A stretch of DNA of 64,000 bases, from contig NZ_AP024630.1 in NCBI RefSeq assembly GCF_019976975.1, forward strand, positions 1,054,001-1,118,000. The letters are read 5' to 3'. Below the pieces are notes generated by a model that saw only the letters and a list, made by a program, of their open reading frames with translations, had not been told where the DNA came from and did no database searches. A program made the position numbers and the translations under genes. Below are positions 1-8,568 of the stretch, piece after piece. This stretch comes from Arthrobacter sp. NtRootA1 (GTDB lineage Bacteria; Actinomycetota; Actinomycetes; Actinomycetales; Micrococcaceae). Position 1 is the stretch's first letter, and every line of letters starts with the position of its first letter.

Positions 1-1288
1 CTTTGGCAGCCCGGGGACCGGCAGAGCTCACGCTACCCCGCACCAGTTCGGCCACGTCCACCGCGTGCGGTTGAATGACCATTTGGCCCGAACGCACTGC
101 CAACAAATCCGATACCAAGGTAAGCAGCCGTTCGGCGTTCCTTCGAACGATATCGAGTTGCCTGCGCGACGAGGGATCCAGGGAACGCGGTTCATCCAGC
201 AGAAGCTCAACGTAACCAAGGATGGACGTCAGCGGCGTTCGGAATTCATGGGAGACGTTGGCGACGAAGTCGTCCTTGGCGGCCAGGGCATTGACAAGGT
301 CTGTGACGTCGCTGAAGACAATAACCGAGCCGGCGAAGTTCCCGGCGTCGTCAACCATGGGGCGGGCGCTTGTGGTGAAGGCGCGCTGGTCTGCTCCGGA
401 ACCAAGCCATACGAGTTGGTCCGTGAATCTTTCCCCCAGGACCGCACGCCGGACTGGACGGCGGTCAGAGGGCAACGGCGTGGTCCTGTCCTGGTCGAAG
501 ACGAGCAGCTCGGATTCGTTCGGATCGTCATTGCCTGGAGGAGTTGCCAGGGAGTGGGTTTGCCGTTGGCGGCGGTTCATGAGGATGTCATGGCCTTCGC
601 CATCCACCGCCACCACACCCAGGGGCAAGGCTTCCATGACAGTGTTCAAGAGCCGTTCCTGCTTGGTGCTGACGTCGAGCGCTTTCTTTAGTTCCTCATC
701 CTTTTGTTCCAAGGCCCGCTGCTGGCGCACCATGCTCAGAGTCAGCACGCTCACGGACACGCCGATGCCAAGCATCAGGATCGGGAAGAGCAGGGGCTTG
801 GTGAGGTCCTGCTCAGTGAAGGAGCCCTTGACGAACAAGGGAGCCCAAACGATGCAGAGCGGACCCACGAATGACAAGGCAATGGCCAGTCTTGGGTACA
901 GGCCGGACGCACAGAGCCAAATGACGGGCAGGACCACCAGGACACTGAGCCCCGTGAGCGCTTCCTGCCCTCCTTCCCTGCCGAACGAAATCGACACCAT
1001 GTCCAGGATCGGTATCACCAGGAAGCTGGGGAACGGCAGCCGGTGCCACGGCACAATGACGCACACCGCCAACAGGAATGCCTGGCTGAGCAGGAAGAGG
1101 AGGAACATGGGATTTTCGAGCGTGGCCGGGAAAAACAGCCACACCAGAATCGCCGAAATGCACACACAGACGGACAGCGGCAATTGGCTGAGAACCACCC
1201 TCATTCGCAGGGTGTGTTCGTGGAAAGAGCGCCGGAAAACCAGGAGTTTTTTCTTCTCGCCAAGATCCCAGGTGGTTGGGCGGGTCAC
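1..1288 (-). CDS. Sensor histidine kinase, membrane-bound, PAS domain (3' end outside window)
   Basis: Two-component sensor kinase read on the minus strand; the gene runs off the left edge, so the C-terminal ATPase domain is not visible. Translation from GTG 1288 gives a run of hydrophobic segments over about residues 30-190, a coiled stretch near 195-215, a PAS-like domain at about 215-330 with the typical ending around SVIVFSDVTD, then the HisKA box VSHEFRTPLTSILGY with phospho-acceptor His at about residue 347. The frame has stops just upstream (near 1331-1366) and no earlier ATG, so GTG 1288 is the best start; an internal ATG at 1204 is the alternative. It is divergent from the response regulator at 1389, its probable partner. 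The stimulus cannot be inferred. Confidence 0.88.
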   Translation of the reverse strand, partial: MTRPTTWDLGEKKKLLVFRRSFHEHTLRMRVVLSQLPLSVCVCISAILVWLFFPATLENPMFLLFLLSQAFLLAVCVIVPWHRLPFPSFLVIPILDMVSISFGREGGQEALTGLSVLVVLPVIWLCASGLYPRLAIALSFVGPLCIVWAPLFVKGSFTEQDLTKPLLFPILMLGIGVSVSVLTLSMVRQQRALEQKDEELKKALDVSTKQERLLNTVMEALPLGVVAVDGEGHDILMNRRQRQTHSLATPPGNDDPNESELLVFDQDRTTPLPSDRRPVRRAVLGERFTDQLVWLGSGADQRAFTTSARPMVDDAGNFAGSVIVFSDVTDLVNALAAKDDFVANVSHEFRTPLTSILGYVELLLDEPRSLDPSSRRQLDIVRRNAERLLTLVSDLLAVRSGQMVIQPHAVDVAELVRGSVSSAGPRAAK

Positions 1289-1388
1289 GGCGCAACCACC
1301 CGGAATGCAGAAGAAAGTCGGTTCATGAGATCAGCCTAACCATAATGGTTATACTTCGAAGGGTTATCGAAGGGGCTGAGGGGCAGCG

Positions 1389-2132
1389 ATGAGTGAAGTA
1401 CGTGTGGGGCTGGTCATTGAAGATGACCAGGATATTCGCGAATTGGTGCGTGTGGTCCTTTCCCAAGCGGGATTTGACGTCCATGTTGCATCCACTGGAT
1501 CCGCGGGCGTCACGTCAGCCCGCGAACTGAATCCAGACGTCATAACGCTGGACCTGGGCCTGCCCGACATCGATGGTTTCGAGGTGGCACGCCAGATCCG
1601 GAAATCCTCGGACGCCTACATCATCATGTTGACGGCTCGTGCGGAGGAACTGGACACCCTCATGGGCCTCGAGGCCGGCGGCGACGACTACCTCACCAAG
1701 CCGTTCCGCCCGCGCGAACTTCGTGCACGCGTCGAGGCCATGATGCGAAGGCCCCGCGCGTCGTCGGAGTCCAAGGCCGCCGTCGAAGAAACCGACCCGG
1801 AGATGACCCACAACGGCCTTGCCGTTTCGGCCGGCTCCAGGACGGCAGTCTTGAACGGCCAGGAACTGAGGCTGACACGCACCGAATTCGACCTCCTGCT
1901 TGCCCTGCTCGAGACAGGCAGGATTGTGCGGACCAAGGCAGATCTGGCGCGGCGCCTTCGCAATGAACCCTACGACGTCGGTAGCTACGTCAGCGATGCC
2001 GACGAACGTGCCGTTGAGGTGCACATGGGCAACCTGCGCAAGAAACTTGGCGACAGCATCCAGAACCCGCGCTGGCTTGAGACTGTGCGCGGCGTTGGGT
2101 ACCGGCTCGCGCCGCTGGCTCAGGGCAACTAA
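1389..2132 (+). CDS. OmpR/PhoB-family response regulator
   Basis: DNA-binding response regulator of 247 residues. The receiver domain (about 5-118) has the acidic pocket E11-D12-D13, phospho-acceptor D55 in TLDLGLPDIDG, and the conserved Lys in LTKPFRP. The C-terminal winged helix (about 145-242) ends in the family signature VRGVGYRLA. ATG 1389 follows GAGGGG at a good distance. It is transcribed away from the adjacent histidine kinase with about 100 bp between the two starts, so the pair likely forms one two-component system with a shared control region. Its targets are unknown; the redox operon starting at 2220 is immediately downstream in the same direction and could be one (inference). 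Confidence 0.93.
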   Translation: MSEVRVGLVIEDDQDIRELVRVVLSQAGFDVHVASTGSAGVTSARELNPDVITLDLGLPDIDGFEVARQIRKSSDAYIIMLTARAEELDTLMGLEAGGDDYLTKPFRPRELRARVEAMMRRPRASSESKAAVEETDPEMTHNGLAVSAGSRTAVLNGQELRLTRTEFDLLLALLETGRIVRTKADLARRLRNEPYDVGSYVSDADERAVEVHMGNLRKKLGDSIQNPRWLETVRGVGYRLAPLAQGN

Positions 2133-2219
2133 GGATCTGCTGGACCACGCCCGGAGCTTGCCCTATGGTTGGGGCATCAACGGTCGTTGGCCGATGGAGC
2201 TCCATCGCGGAGGTGCATC

Positions 2220-2810
2220 ATGGGTATTATTTCTTCCGGTTTCCGTGGACGGCGGTCCGAGAATGCTGCGTTGCCTCCGGGACAGCATGAAACTCAGGAC
2301 TTTCCTGTCCTGACCGCGGGACCCGCTCCGCTCATTCCCGTTGAAGAATGGGAGTTTTTCATTACCGCGGAGGATGGCCAGCGGCTCACGTGGACCTGGG
2401 ATGAGTTCATGGCCTTGCCGCAGGAAGAGATCACCCAAGACATTCACTGCGTCACCAGTTGGTCAAAACTGGGAACAGTGTGGCGCGGCGTTTCGGTGGA
2501 CACGCTTTTCGAAAAGGTGGAGACCACCCGCGACTTCGCCACCGCCCATTCATTCGGCGGTTACACCACCAATGTTCCGCTGTGGGACCTGTTGGGCGGC
2601 AAAGCCTGGGTGGCTTGGGAGTTCGGCCACGAACCACTTGAACGCGCCCATGGCGGCCCGGCGCGGCTTTTGGTGCCGCATTTGTATTTCTGGAAAAGCG
2701 CCAAATGGATTCATGGTTTGGAACTGACGGATGACGACGTTCCCGGTTTCTGGGAATCGAATGGGTATCATCTCCACGGCAATCCCTGGCGTGAGGAGCG
2801 ATACTCGTGA
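2220..2810 (+). CDS. Molybdopterin-dependent oxidoreductase, sulfite-oxidase fold (YedY/MsrP-like)
   Basis: Protein of 196 residues that matches the molybdopterin-binding fold of sulfite oxidase/YedY proteins: the segment DIHCVTSWSKLGTVWRGV carries the conserved Cys that ligates molybdenum, followed by the GGYTTNVPLWDL and GGPARLLVPHLYFWKSAKW blocks typical of the family. No signal peptide or membrane segment is visible, so it is probably cytoplasmic, unlike periplasmic MsrP. ATG 2220 is chosen because GGAGG lies about 7 nt upstream. The next gene, an FAD/NAD reductase, follows at once and probably supplies electrons. The substrate (sulfite, sulfoxide or nitrate-like) cannot be read from the sequence. 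Confidence 0.88.
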   Translation: MGIISSGFRGRRSENAALPPGQHETQDFPVLTAGPAPLIPVEEWEFFITAEDGQRLTWTWDEFMALPQEEITQDIHCVTSWSKLGTVWRGVSVDTLFEKVETTRDFATAHSFGGYTTNVPLWDLLGGKAWVAWEFGHEPLERAHGGPARLLVPHLYFWKSAKWIHGLELTDDDVPGFWESNGYHLHGNPWREERYS

Positions 2811-2820
2811 GGCCTTTGCC

Positions 2821-3558
2821 GTGAGTTCTGTATGGCGGGTCGCTGAAGTGGTGGGCGGGGAACTGGAAAACGCCACAGCCCGGACCATTAGGCTCCGCGT
2901 GGATGGTTTGATGGGATACCTGGCCGGGCAGCACATTGATATCCGCCTCACCGCGGACGACGGCTATACAGCCATCCGGTCTTACTCGGTGGCATCGGCA
3001 AGTGCGGATGAGCATCTGGAAATCACCGTTGATGAACTGCCCGACGGCGAAGTCTCGCCGTACCTCGTCCGGGACCTGGCGGTCGGAGACCGGTTGGAAA
3101 TCCGGGGACCCGTGGGCGGCTGGTTTGTCTGGCGGAATGGAAATGCCAACCCGGTGCAGCTGATCGGAGGAGGGTCAGGTGTGGTGCCGCTGATGTCGAT
3201 GATCCGCGCCCACCAGGCATCCAACAGCGTGGCCCCTTTCAGGTTGCTCTATTCCCTTAAAGCTCCTGACGCTGCGCTCTACCGTGACGAGCTGCATCGT
3301 TTGGACCAGGATTCAGCCAAGCTGATGGTGGATTACGTCTACACGCGTTCGACGCCGGATGGCTGGCCGGCAGCGCCAGGCCGCCTTACCTCCGAGAGCC
3401 TTTTGGGCAGGATCTTCCCGACAGAGGAGAACCCGGATGTTTTTGTTTGCGGCCAGACAGTCTTCGTGGAGACCGTTGCGGACTGGCTTGTCATGGCCGG
3501 TTATCGGCCGGAGTCGATCAAGACCGAGCGGTTTGGCGGGACGGGAGGTATCCGGTGA
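2821..3558 (+). CDS. FAD-binding oxidoreductase, ferredoxin-NADP reductase type
   Basis: Flavoprotein of about 245 residues in the ferredoxin reductase superfamily. It shows the FAD-binding RSYSVASA motif, the GGGSGVVPLMSM nucleotide-binding loop and the C-terminal VFVCGQTVFVETV block that contacts NAD(P). There is no 2Fe-2S domain. GTG 2821 is preferred (GTGAGG about 9 nt upstream); GTG 2791, overlapping the molybdoenzyme gene, is an alternative. It sits between the molybdoenzyme and the DUF6510 gene, whose start overlaps its stop, so it probably passes electrons from NAD(P)H to, or takes them from, the molybdenum protein. Confidence 0.88.
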   Translation: MSSVWRVAEVVGGELENATARTIRLRVDGLMGYLAGQHIDIRLTADDGYTAIRSYSVASASADEHLEITVDELPDGEVSPYLVRDLAVGDRLEIRGPVGGWFVWRNGNANPVQLIGGGSGVVPLMSMIRAHQASNSVAPFRLLYSLKAPDAALYRDELHRLDQDSAKLMVDYVYTRSTPDGWPAAPGRLTSESLLGRIFPTEENPDVFVCGQTVFVETVADWLVMAGYRPESIKTERFGGTGGIR

Positions 3559-3887
3559 CCAGCACCGACGACTTCGCTGTCCCCGAGTCCGATGACCCGG
3601 ACATTGCAGCAGGACCCCATGACCCGATTCCGTATGTGGACGGGAACGCCGCGGCCGGCGCCCTGTCCGAAGTCTTCCGGATCGACATCATCGCAGCGCT
3701 TGGGCGGTGCAGGCACTGTGGTTCCGTCAGGGCTTTCGGCGAGGCCATGGTCTTCACGGACGCGCCCGGCATTGTGGTCCGGTGCCGCGACTGCCAAGGA
3801 GTGCTGCTGCGATTGGTCCAAACACCAACGCGATATTGGCTGGATCTGAGCGGTCTCAGCTACTTGGAGATCGAGCGCGAAGAATAA
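3555..3887 (+). CDS. DUF6510 family protein with zinc-ribbon motif
   Basis: Small protein of 110 residues. An acidic N-terminus is followed by two CxxC knuckles (CRHC and CRDC) about 30 residues apart, which look like a four-Cys zinc ribbon. GTG 3555 overlaps the preceding reductase stop (GTGA) and is preceded by GGGAGG, so translation is coupled. The family is annotated only as a domain of unknown function; its placement after the molybdoenzyme and reductase suggests an accessory or electron-transfer role (inference). Confidence 0.82.
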   Translation: MTSTDDFAVPESDDPDIAAGPHDPIPYVDGNAAAGALSEVFRIDIIAALGRCRHCGSVRAFGEAMVFTDAPGIVVRCRDCQGVLLRLVQTPTRYWLDLSGLSYLEIEREE

Positions 3888-3939
3888 GCGCCAGTTGCGG
3901 CGCTTCAGGTAGGCGTTCATTGCCTGTACGGCTTCTGAA

Positions 3940-4857
3940 TTACTCACGCACCTGGATGATCGTCTTCCCATTCCGGCGTGCGGCTGGATTAAGGGCGTTG
4001 AGCGCGTCGTCGAATTCGCCGATGTTTCCGATGTTCGTCCGCAGCCGTCCGTCCCGGATTCGCTGGACGATCTCAACCAGCTGCGCACGATCCGACTCGA
4101 CAACGAAATCCACTGCCAACCCATCCGCAGGGCGGGCTTCAACTGGCCCGGTGATGCTCACCAGCGTTCCGCCGGGGCGGATCAGGGCCGCTGACTGCTT
4201 CTGGATGTCACCCCCGATCACGTCGAATACCAGGTCAACCCCGCCGATTTCCCGCAAGGTGTCATTGGCGAGATCGACGAACTCGTGCGCTCCGAAGTCA
4301 AGTGCTTTCTGCCGGTCGGCAGTTCGTCCGGTGCCGATGACGTAGGCGCCGGCTTCACGTGCCAGCTGAGTCACCATCGTTCCGACTGCCCCGGCCGCAC
4401 CGTGCACGAGTAGGCTCTGTCCCGACTGGATGCGGCCATGGATAAACAAGCCCTGCCAGGCGGTCAGTCCAGAGATGGGCAGGCTGGCGCCAACTGTGAA
4501 GGGGACGTCGCCCGGCAGCGGCGCAAGGTTACGTGCTTCCATGGCCACGTACTCCGCCAAGGTGCCGTCCCGGTGCCAGTCCGCAAGGCCAAACACGCGT
4601 TGACCCACAGTCAGGCCTGTCGTGCCATAGCCGAGCGCGGTTACAACCCCGGCCACCTCGTGCCCAATGATGGAGGGTGTCCGATCCCTACCGGCTCGAT
4701 CAGTCCAGGTCGAGGACCACTCGACCTCGGTCGGAACGAACCCAGAGGCATGAACCTGAACAATGACATCGTTTATCGATGCCGACGGCTGCGGCCGTTC
4801 GGCCATCCTGAGCCCGGCCCTTCCGGCGGACTGATCTGACACAACAATTGCTTTCAT
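3940..4857 (-). CDS. NADP-dependent zinc-type alcohol dehydrogenase/quinone oxidoreductase (MDR)
   Basis: Medium-chain dehydrogenase/reductase of 305 residues. The GroES-like part includes GHEVAGVV and the Rossmann part carries the QOR-type loop HGAAGAVGTMVTQLA. Cysteine zinc ligands are absent, as in quinone oxidoreductases. ATG 4857 is preferred over the adjoining TTG 4860 because GGGAG lies about 6 nt upstream of the ATG. It lies 93 nt downstream of the ferredoxin gene on the same strand and may be the last gene of the catabolic operon or separately expressed. Substrate unknown. Confidence 0.87.
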   Translation of the reverse strand: MKAIVVSDQSAGRAGLRMAERPQPSASINDVIVQVHASGFVPTEVEWSSTWTDRAGRDRTPSIIGHEVAGVVTALGYGTTGLTVGQRVFGLADWHRDGTLAEYVAMEARNLAPLPGDVPFTVGASLPISGLTAWQGLFIHGRIQSGQSLLVHGAAGAVGTMVTQLAREAGAYVIGTGRTADRQKALDFGAHEFVDLANDTLREIGGVDLVFDVIGGDIQKQSAALIRPGGTLVSITGPVEARPADGLAVDFVVESDRAQLVEIVQRIRDGRLRTNIGNIGEFDDALNALNPAARRNGKTIIQVRE

Positions 4858-4950
4858 CAAAAGCTCCCGGTCATCGATCCTGGCCTACACGGCGGTTTCA
4901 CACTTGTAGTTCTAGCAGTCCAATCGCTCCGGTACCGCGAGCAGTGCCGC

Positions 4951-5238
4951 CTAACTGCCCACTCGCACCGGCTCCGCGATCACTACAGGATGATCGCGGC
5001 CCACGTCCTCGAAGAACTCCGCGTTCGCCCTGACGTAGTCTGTCCATTCGCCAGGGACATCCTCAGCGTAGTAGATCGCCTCTACGGGGCACACGGGATC
5101 GCATGCCCCGCAGTCAACGCACTCGGACGGGTGGATGTAGAGCGAGCGTTCACCTTCGTAGATACAATCCACCGGACACTCGTCAATGCACGCCTTGTCC
5201 TTCACATCCACGCAGGGCTGTGCGATCACGTAGCTCAT
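4951..5238 (-). CDS. fdxA: Seven-iron ferredoxin (3Fe-4S/4Fe-4S)
   Basis: Acidic 95-residue electron carrier. Cysteines fit the actinobacterial seven-iron pattern: C9, C17, C21 and C25 in the first half, then C40, C43, C46 and C50 in the ECVDCGACDPVCPVEA cluster motif, followed by the family-typical AIYYAEDVP and a helical tail. It starts 6 nt after the stop of the aldehyde dehydrogenase gene without a Shine-Dalgarno site of its own, so it is probably translated by coupling within the catabolic operon. Ferredoxins of this type serve cytochromes P450 and other oxidoreductases; a link to the P450 at 15418 is possible but not shown. Confidence 0.93.
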   Translation of the reverse strand: MSYVIAQPCVDVKDKACIDECPVDCIYEGERSLYIHPSECVDCGACDPVCPVEAIYYAEDVPGEWTDYVRANAEFFEDVGRDHPVVIAEPVRVGS

Positions 5239-5244
5239 GGCGCA

Positions 5245-6723
5245 CTAAATGCCTGTGTAGACGGTCTTGCCCCAGGTGTAGAAGTCCAGCGCTGACCTGC
5301 CTTGCTCACGGAAGGTATTGGTGGAGGAATCCTTCACACCGCCGAAGGGGACGTTCAGGTCCAGCCCGGCAGTTGGCCGGTTGATCTTCACCACCCCTGC
5401 CTGCGCCCTGTCAGCGAAGTCCGTCGCGAGGGCCAGTGAGTCCGTGCAGATGCCGGCGGTGAGCCCGTAGCGGGATTCATTGATGGCAGAGAGGCCGGTT
5501 TCGTAGTCGGCCACTTCGAGAACGGCCACCACTGGCCCGAAGATCTCTTCCGTTACGGCGGCGTCGTCGAACGGCAGTCCGGTGAGAATCGCCGCCGGGA
5601 AGAACAGCGCACCGTTGGGGTCGCCGTCGTACTGTCCGTGCAGGAGTGTAGCCCCGCGTTCGACGGCGGTACGCACCGCTGCCTGGTCCTGCTCGAATTG
5701 TTGCTTGCTCACTACGGCTCCCATCCGGGCGTCGCCATCAAGCCCGTCACCGGTGGTGTAGGCGGCGGCCTCCTGAACCAACGCATCGAGGAAGGCGGAG
5801 CGGATGCCGGGGGTCACGTAGACGCGGGACGTTGCTGTGCATGCCTGTCCCGTCAGGCCGAATGCGCCCGCCGCTACTACCTGCGCAGCTTTGCGGGGGT
5901 CGGCGTCATCCAGCACCAGCACGCCATTTTTACCGCCCATTTCGAGCTGTACGCGTGCGCGGCGGGCATTGAGGATCTCCTGCAGCCCAAGGCCAACATT
6001 GGTGGAACCCGTGAACGACAAGCCGGCAATGCGAGGGTCCCGGGCCAGCGCGTCGCCCACCACGCGGCCCTTGCCGTGCACCACGTTGAACACGCCGGCG
6101 GGCAGTCCGGCGTCCTGCAGGGCACGTGCCAGGTGGGTGGTGGACAACGGAGTGAGCTCGGCCGGTTTGATCACCACGGCGTTGCCGCTGATCAGGGCAG
6201 GCGCGGTTTTCCAGGCAGGAATGGCGATGGGAAAATTCCACGGGGTAATGAGCCCCACCACGCCCAGCGGTTCGCGACGCGTCGTGATGGTGGTGTCGGG
6301 CAGGCCGCTCGGGAGGACTTCGCCCGTTGCTGCCCAGCCCAGCGAGCCGAAGAAGCGCAGCACGTCCGAGGCACGCTTGACCTCGCCTTTTGCTTCCGCG
6401 AGCGTCTTTCCTTCCTCACGGACCAGGTCCTCGGCGATGGCGTGTTGGCGTTCGTTGAGCAGGTTTCCGGCCGCGATGAGGATAGCGCCCCGGGCTGGTG
6501 CGGGCAGGGCCGCCCACGATGGCTGGGCTGCGGCGGCGGCGGTGATGGCGGCGTCGACGTCCTGGACGGTGCCGCTAGGTGAGAGTGCTGCGATTTCGCT
6601 TGGTCGGGCCGGATTCATTCGCTGCGTGTCCCCGACTCCGAGCCATTGGCCATTGATGAGGTGCTGGGCGGTGATCGTCTGCGCGTCGGTGGTGGCCTGC
6701 GTGTCAATCGCTGTGGAAGTCAT
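5245..6723 (-). CDS. Aldehyde dehydrogenase, alpha-ketoglutarate-semialdehyde/benzaldehyde dehydrogenase type
   Basis: NAD(P)-dependent aldehyde dehydrogenase of 492 residues, full length. Visible landmarks: ITPWNFPIAIPAWK and IKPAELTP of the cofactor site, FTGSTNVG, LEMGGKN with the general-base Glu, GQACTA with the catalytic Cys, and EEIFGPVVAV. The C-terminal segment INRPTAGLDLNVPFGGVKDS resembles 2,5-dioxopentanoate and benzaldehyde dehydrogenases rather than betaine-aldehyde types. It is late in the operon headed by the transporter at 13327, directly before the ferredoxin. It probably oxidises the semialdehyde released by the DapA-like aldolase encoded two genes upstream (inference). Confidence 0.92.
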   Translation of the reverse strand: MTSTAIDTQATTDAQTITAQHLINGQWLGVGDTQRMNPARPSEIAALSPSGTVQDVDAAITAAAAAQPSWAALPAPARGAILIAAGNLLNERQHAIAEDLVREEGKTLAEAKGEVKRASDVLRFFGSLGWAATGEVLPSGLPDTTITTRREPLGVVGLITPWNFPIAIPAWKTAPALISGNAVVIKPAELTPLSTTHLARALQDAGLPAGVFNVVHGKGRVVGDALARDPRIAGLSFTGSTNVGLGLQEILNARRARVQLEMGGKNGVLVLDDADPRKAAQVVAAGAFGLTGQACTATSRVYVTPGIRSAFLDALVQEAAAYTTGDGLDGDARMGAVVSKQQFEQDQAAVRTAVERGATLLHGQYDGDPNGALFFPAAILTGLPFDDAAVTEEIFGPVVAVLEVADYETGLSAINESRYGLTAGICTDSLALATDFADRAQAGVVKINRPTAGLDLNVPFGGVKDSSTNTFREQGRSALDFYTWGKTVYTGI

Positions 6724-6751
6724 GATGTTCCTTTGGTTTTCGTGAAGGGGG

Positions 6752-7579
6752 CTAAAGGCTGCGGATCAGGCCGCCGTCGCACCTCAGCGCGACGCCGGTG
6801 ATGTACGACGCCGGCGCGCTGCACAGGAAGGCAGCAGCCGCGCCGAACTCGGCAGGTTCTCCATAGCGTCGGGCGGGGATGGTTTTGCGGGATTCGAGCT
6901 GGATGTCTTCCAACGTGGTGCCGCGCCGCTTGGCCGCGGCCTGGTCAAGTTGGGTGACACGGTCCGTGGCGATGCGGCCAGGTAAGAGCAGGTTCACGGT
7001 GACCTCGTCCAGGGCCACTTCGGCAGCGAGTGTCTTGAGGTACCCGGCCAGGGCAGCCCGTCCAGTGTTGGAGACGGCGAGGTTGGGAAGTGGGGCTGTC
7101 ACGCCGCTGGAACCGATAGCCAGGATCCGGCCCCACCGCCGTTCCCGCATTCCCGGGAGTACGTGCGAAACCAAGGCGTGCTGCGGTTTGACCAGGAGAT
7201 CGAACGCCGCCGCGATGTCATCGGAGCTTAGCGTGGCTGCGGCACCGGGTTTGGGCCCTGGGCCGTTGAGGACCAGGATGTCGATGGGTCCCAAGTCCGC
7301 GACCGTCTGTTCGACTGCTGATTCGATGCCTTCGGGCGTGGTCAGGTCTGCCTCGATCGCCACGGCGTCGAAGCCCTTGGTCGCTATACCGGAAGCGCCG
7401 GAAACACCGGTTCCGTACGCGGCCTGTAGTTCAGCGACGATCTCCTTCGCACGGTCCCGACGACGGCCCACGATCGCCACGCGAACGCCTTCGGCAGCCA
7501 GGGCACGAGCCACGGCAAGGCCAAGCCCGCCTGTGGAAGCGGCGACCAAGGCTGTCTTGCCCGCAATTCCCAGATCCAT
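6752..7579 (-). CDS. SDR-family protein with degenerate active site
   Basis: Short-chain dehydrogenase/reductase fold of 275 residues. The glycine-rich loop is altered to AASTGGLGLA and the usual YxxxK catalytic pair is not present: the aligned segment LAVSNTGRAALAG puts Ser for Tyr and Arg for Lys. The C-terminus (FLCSAPASYITGVALRCDGG) is otherwise normal. ATG 7579 overlaps the stop of the aldolase gene (TGATG) after AGGAG, so the two are translationally coupled. Other SDRs in this window keep YxxxK, so the change is specific to this gene. It may be a binding or isomerase variant, or use a different mechanism. Confidence 0.86.
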   Translation of the reverse strand: MDLGIAGKTALVAASTGGLGLAVARALAAEGVRVAIVGRRRDRAKEIVAELQAAYGTGVSGASGIATKGFDAVAIEADLTTPEGIESAVEQTVADLGPIDILVLNGPGPKPGAAATLSSDDIAAAFDLLVKPQHALVSHVLPGMRERRWGRILAIGSSGVTAPLPNLAVSNTGRAALAGYLKTLAAEVALDEVTVNLLLPGRIATDRVTQLDQAAAKRRGTTLEDIQLESRKTIPARRYGEPAEFGAAAAFLCSAPASYITGVALRCDGGLIRSL

Positions 7580-8529
7580 CACAAGCTCCTTACAGGGGTC
7601 GTGTCATTTTCGAGGGCAGCAGCTGCCTCACGAAGGTGCGTGGCCATGCTCCCGCGCAGGGCTTCGGGAAAGCCCGCTGCAGGTGCGCGAACGCCTGGGT
7701 CCTTGATGAGTCCCCGTTTACGCAGGCATTCCTTGCGAATAGCCAGGGCTACCTTCGCCTGCTGCTCAAAGTTGATCAGCGGCAGATACGGGAGCAGTTC
7801 GCGTTGGGCTGCTTCATAGCCCTCTTCCTGCCAGGCCCGCACACACGCGATGAGCGCCTCAGGGTAGGAGAAGCCAGTCATTGCGCCCGCTGCGCCGGCC
7901 ATCAGTTCATCCAGCAGTCCCTGCCCGCCTAGGCCGCCAAAGACTGAAACCTCGACGCCGGCACTCAGCTCAGCGATCGCGACGCTGGTGGGTGGCGCTT
8001 CGGCCTTGACGGCAATGACGAAGTCGCAAGAGGTCACCACCCTGATCAGAGCGGGTGTGGGGATACTGACGCCACTCGCCAACGGATAATCCTGAAGGAC
8101 AACCTTGGCGCCAGTGGCCCGGTGGATGGCATCCAAGTGCGCAATCACCGTCTCCGGCTTGGCCGAGTTGGCCTGCACCATCACAGCTGCGAGGCGTTCC
8201 CCGGCAACTTCCTGGGCTGTCCGCACCTCCTCGATGGCGGGACGCGTGGCCAGGGCGGTCACGCCCACCACCAACGGCAGCGCCGTGCATTCGACGACCG
8301 TTTCCAACACTTGCCGGCGTTCCTCAGCCGTCAGTGCGGCTGCTTCGCCGAAGACTCCCAGTACGGTGAGTCCCGTGGCACCGATGGCCTCGTAATGCTC
8401 CACAAGCTCGGACAAACTGTCCAGGTCCACGTCCAGCGTGCTGCCTTGGAATGGTGTGGCAACAACGCCCCAGACACCCGGTTGCAGGCTGTCCTTGCGG
8501 GTGTTTTTGGGCACGGAATATTGCTGCAT
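7579..8529 (-). CDS. Dihydrodipicolinate synthase/N-acetylneuraminate lyase superfamily aldolase
   Basis: Class I aldolase-fold protein of 316 residues. The Schiff-base Lys (K175 in FVIAVKAE) and the Tyr (Y148 in LQDYPLASG) are in the expected places. The carboxylate-binding loop GTTGE of true DapA is replaced by GVFGEAAALT, so this is not a lysine-pathway enzyme; catabolic relatives act as sugar-acid dehydratases or hydratase-aldolases. It lies 39 nt downstream of the enoyl-CoA hydratase and is coupled to the SDR. A role in cleaving or dehydrating an oxo-acid, handing an aldehyde to the dehydrogenase at 5245, is inferred from context only. Confidence 0.9.
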   Translation of the reverse strand: MQQYSVPKNTRKDSLQPGVWGVVATPFQGSTLDVDLDSLSELVEHYEAIGATGLTVLGVFGEAAALTAEERRQVLETVVECTALPLVVGVTALATRPAIEEVRTAQEVAGERLAAVMVQANSAKPETVIAHLDAIHRATGAKVVLQDYPLASGVSIPTPALIRVVTSCDFVIAVKAEAPPTSVAIAELSAGVEVSVFGGLGGQGLLDELMAGAAGAMTGFSYPEALIACVRAWQEEGYEAAQRELLPYLPLINFEQQAKVALAIRKECLRKRGLIKDPGVRAPAAGFPEALRGSMATHLREAAAALENDTTPVRSL

Positions 8530-8568
8530 GATTCTTTCCTTTCGGGACGAACGTGGAAGGTTGGGGGA

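Noticed and set aside
222..1328. Long plus-strand open frame opposite the histidine kinase
   Set aside because: The minus strand encodes a clear HisKA/PAS kinase; the plus frame is Arg/Ser-rich shadow sequence of high-GC codons.
5638..6745. Plus-strand open frames opposite the aldehyde dehydrogenase
   Set aside because: Complete aldehyde dehydrogenase motifs on the minus strand; two overlapping plus frames are mutually exclusive shadows.
7579..8529. True dihydrodipicolinate synthase (dapA) of lysine synthesis
   Set aside because: The GTTGE loop is changed to GVFGE and the gene is in a catabolic operon.
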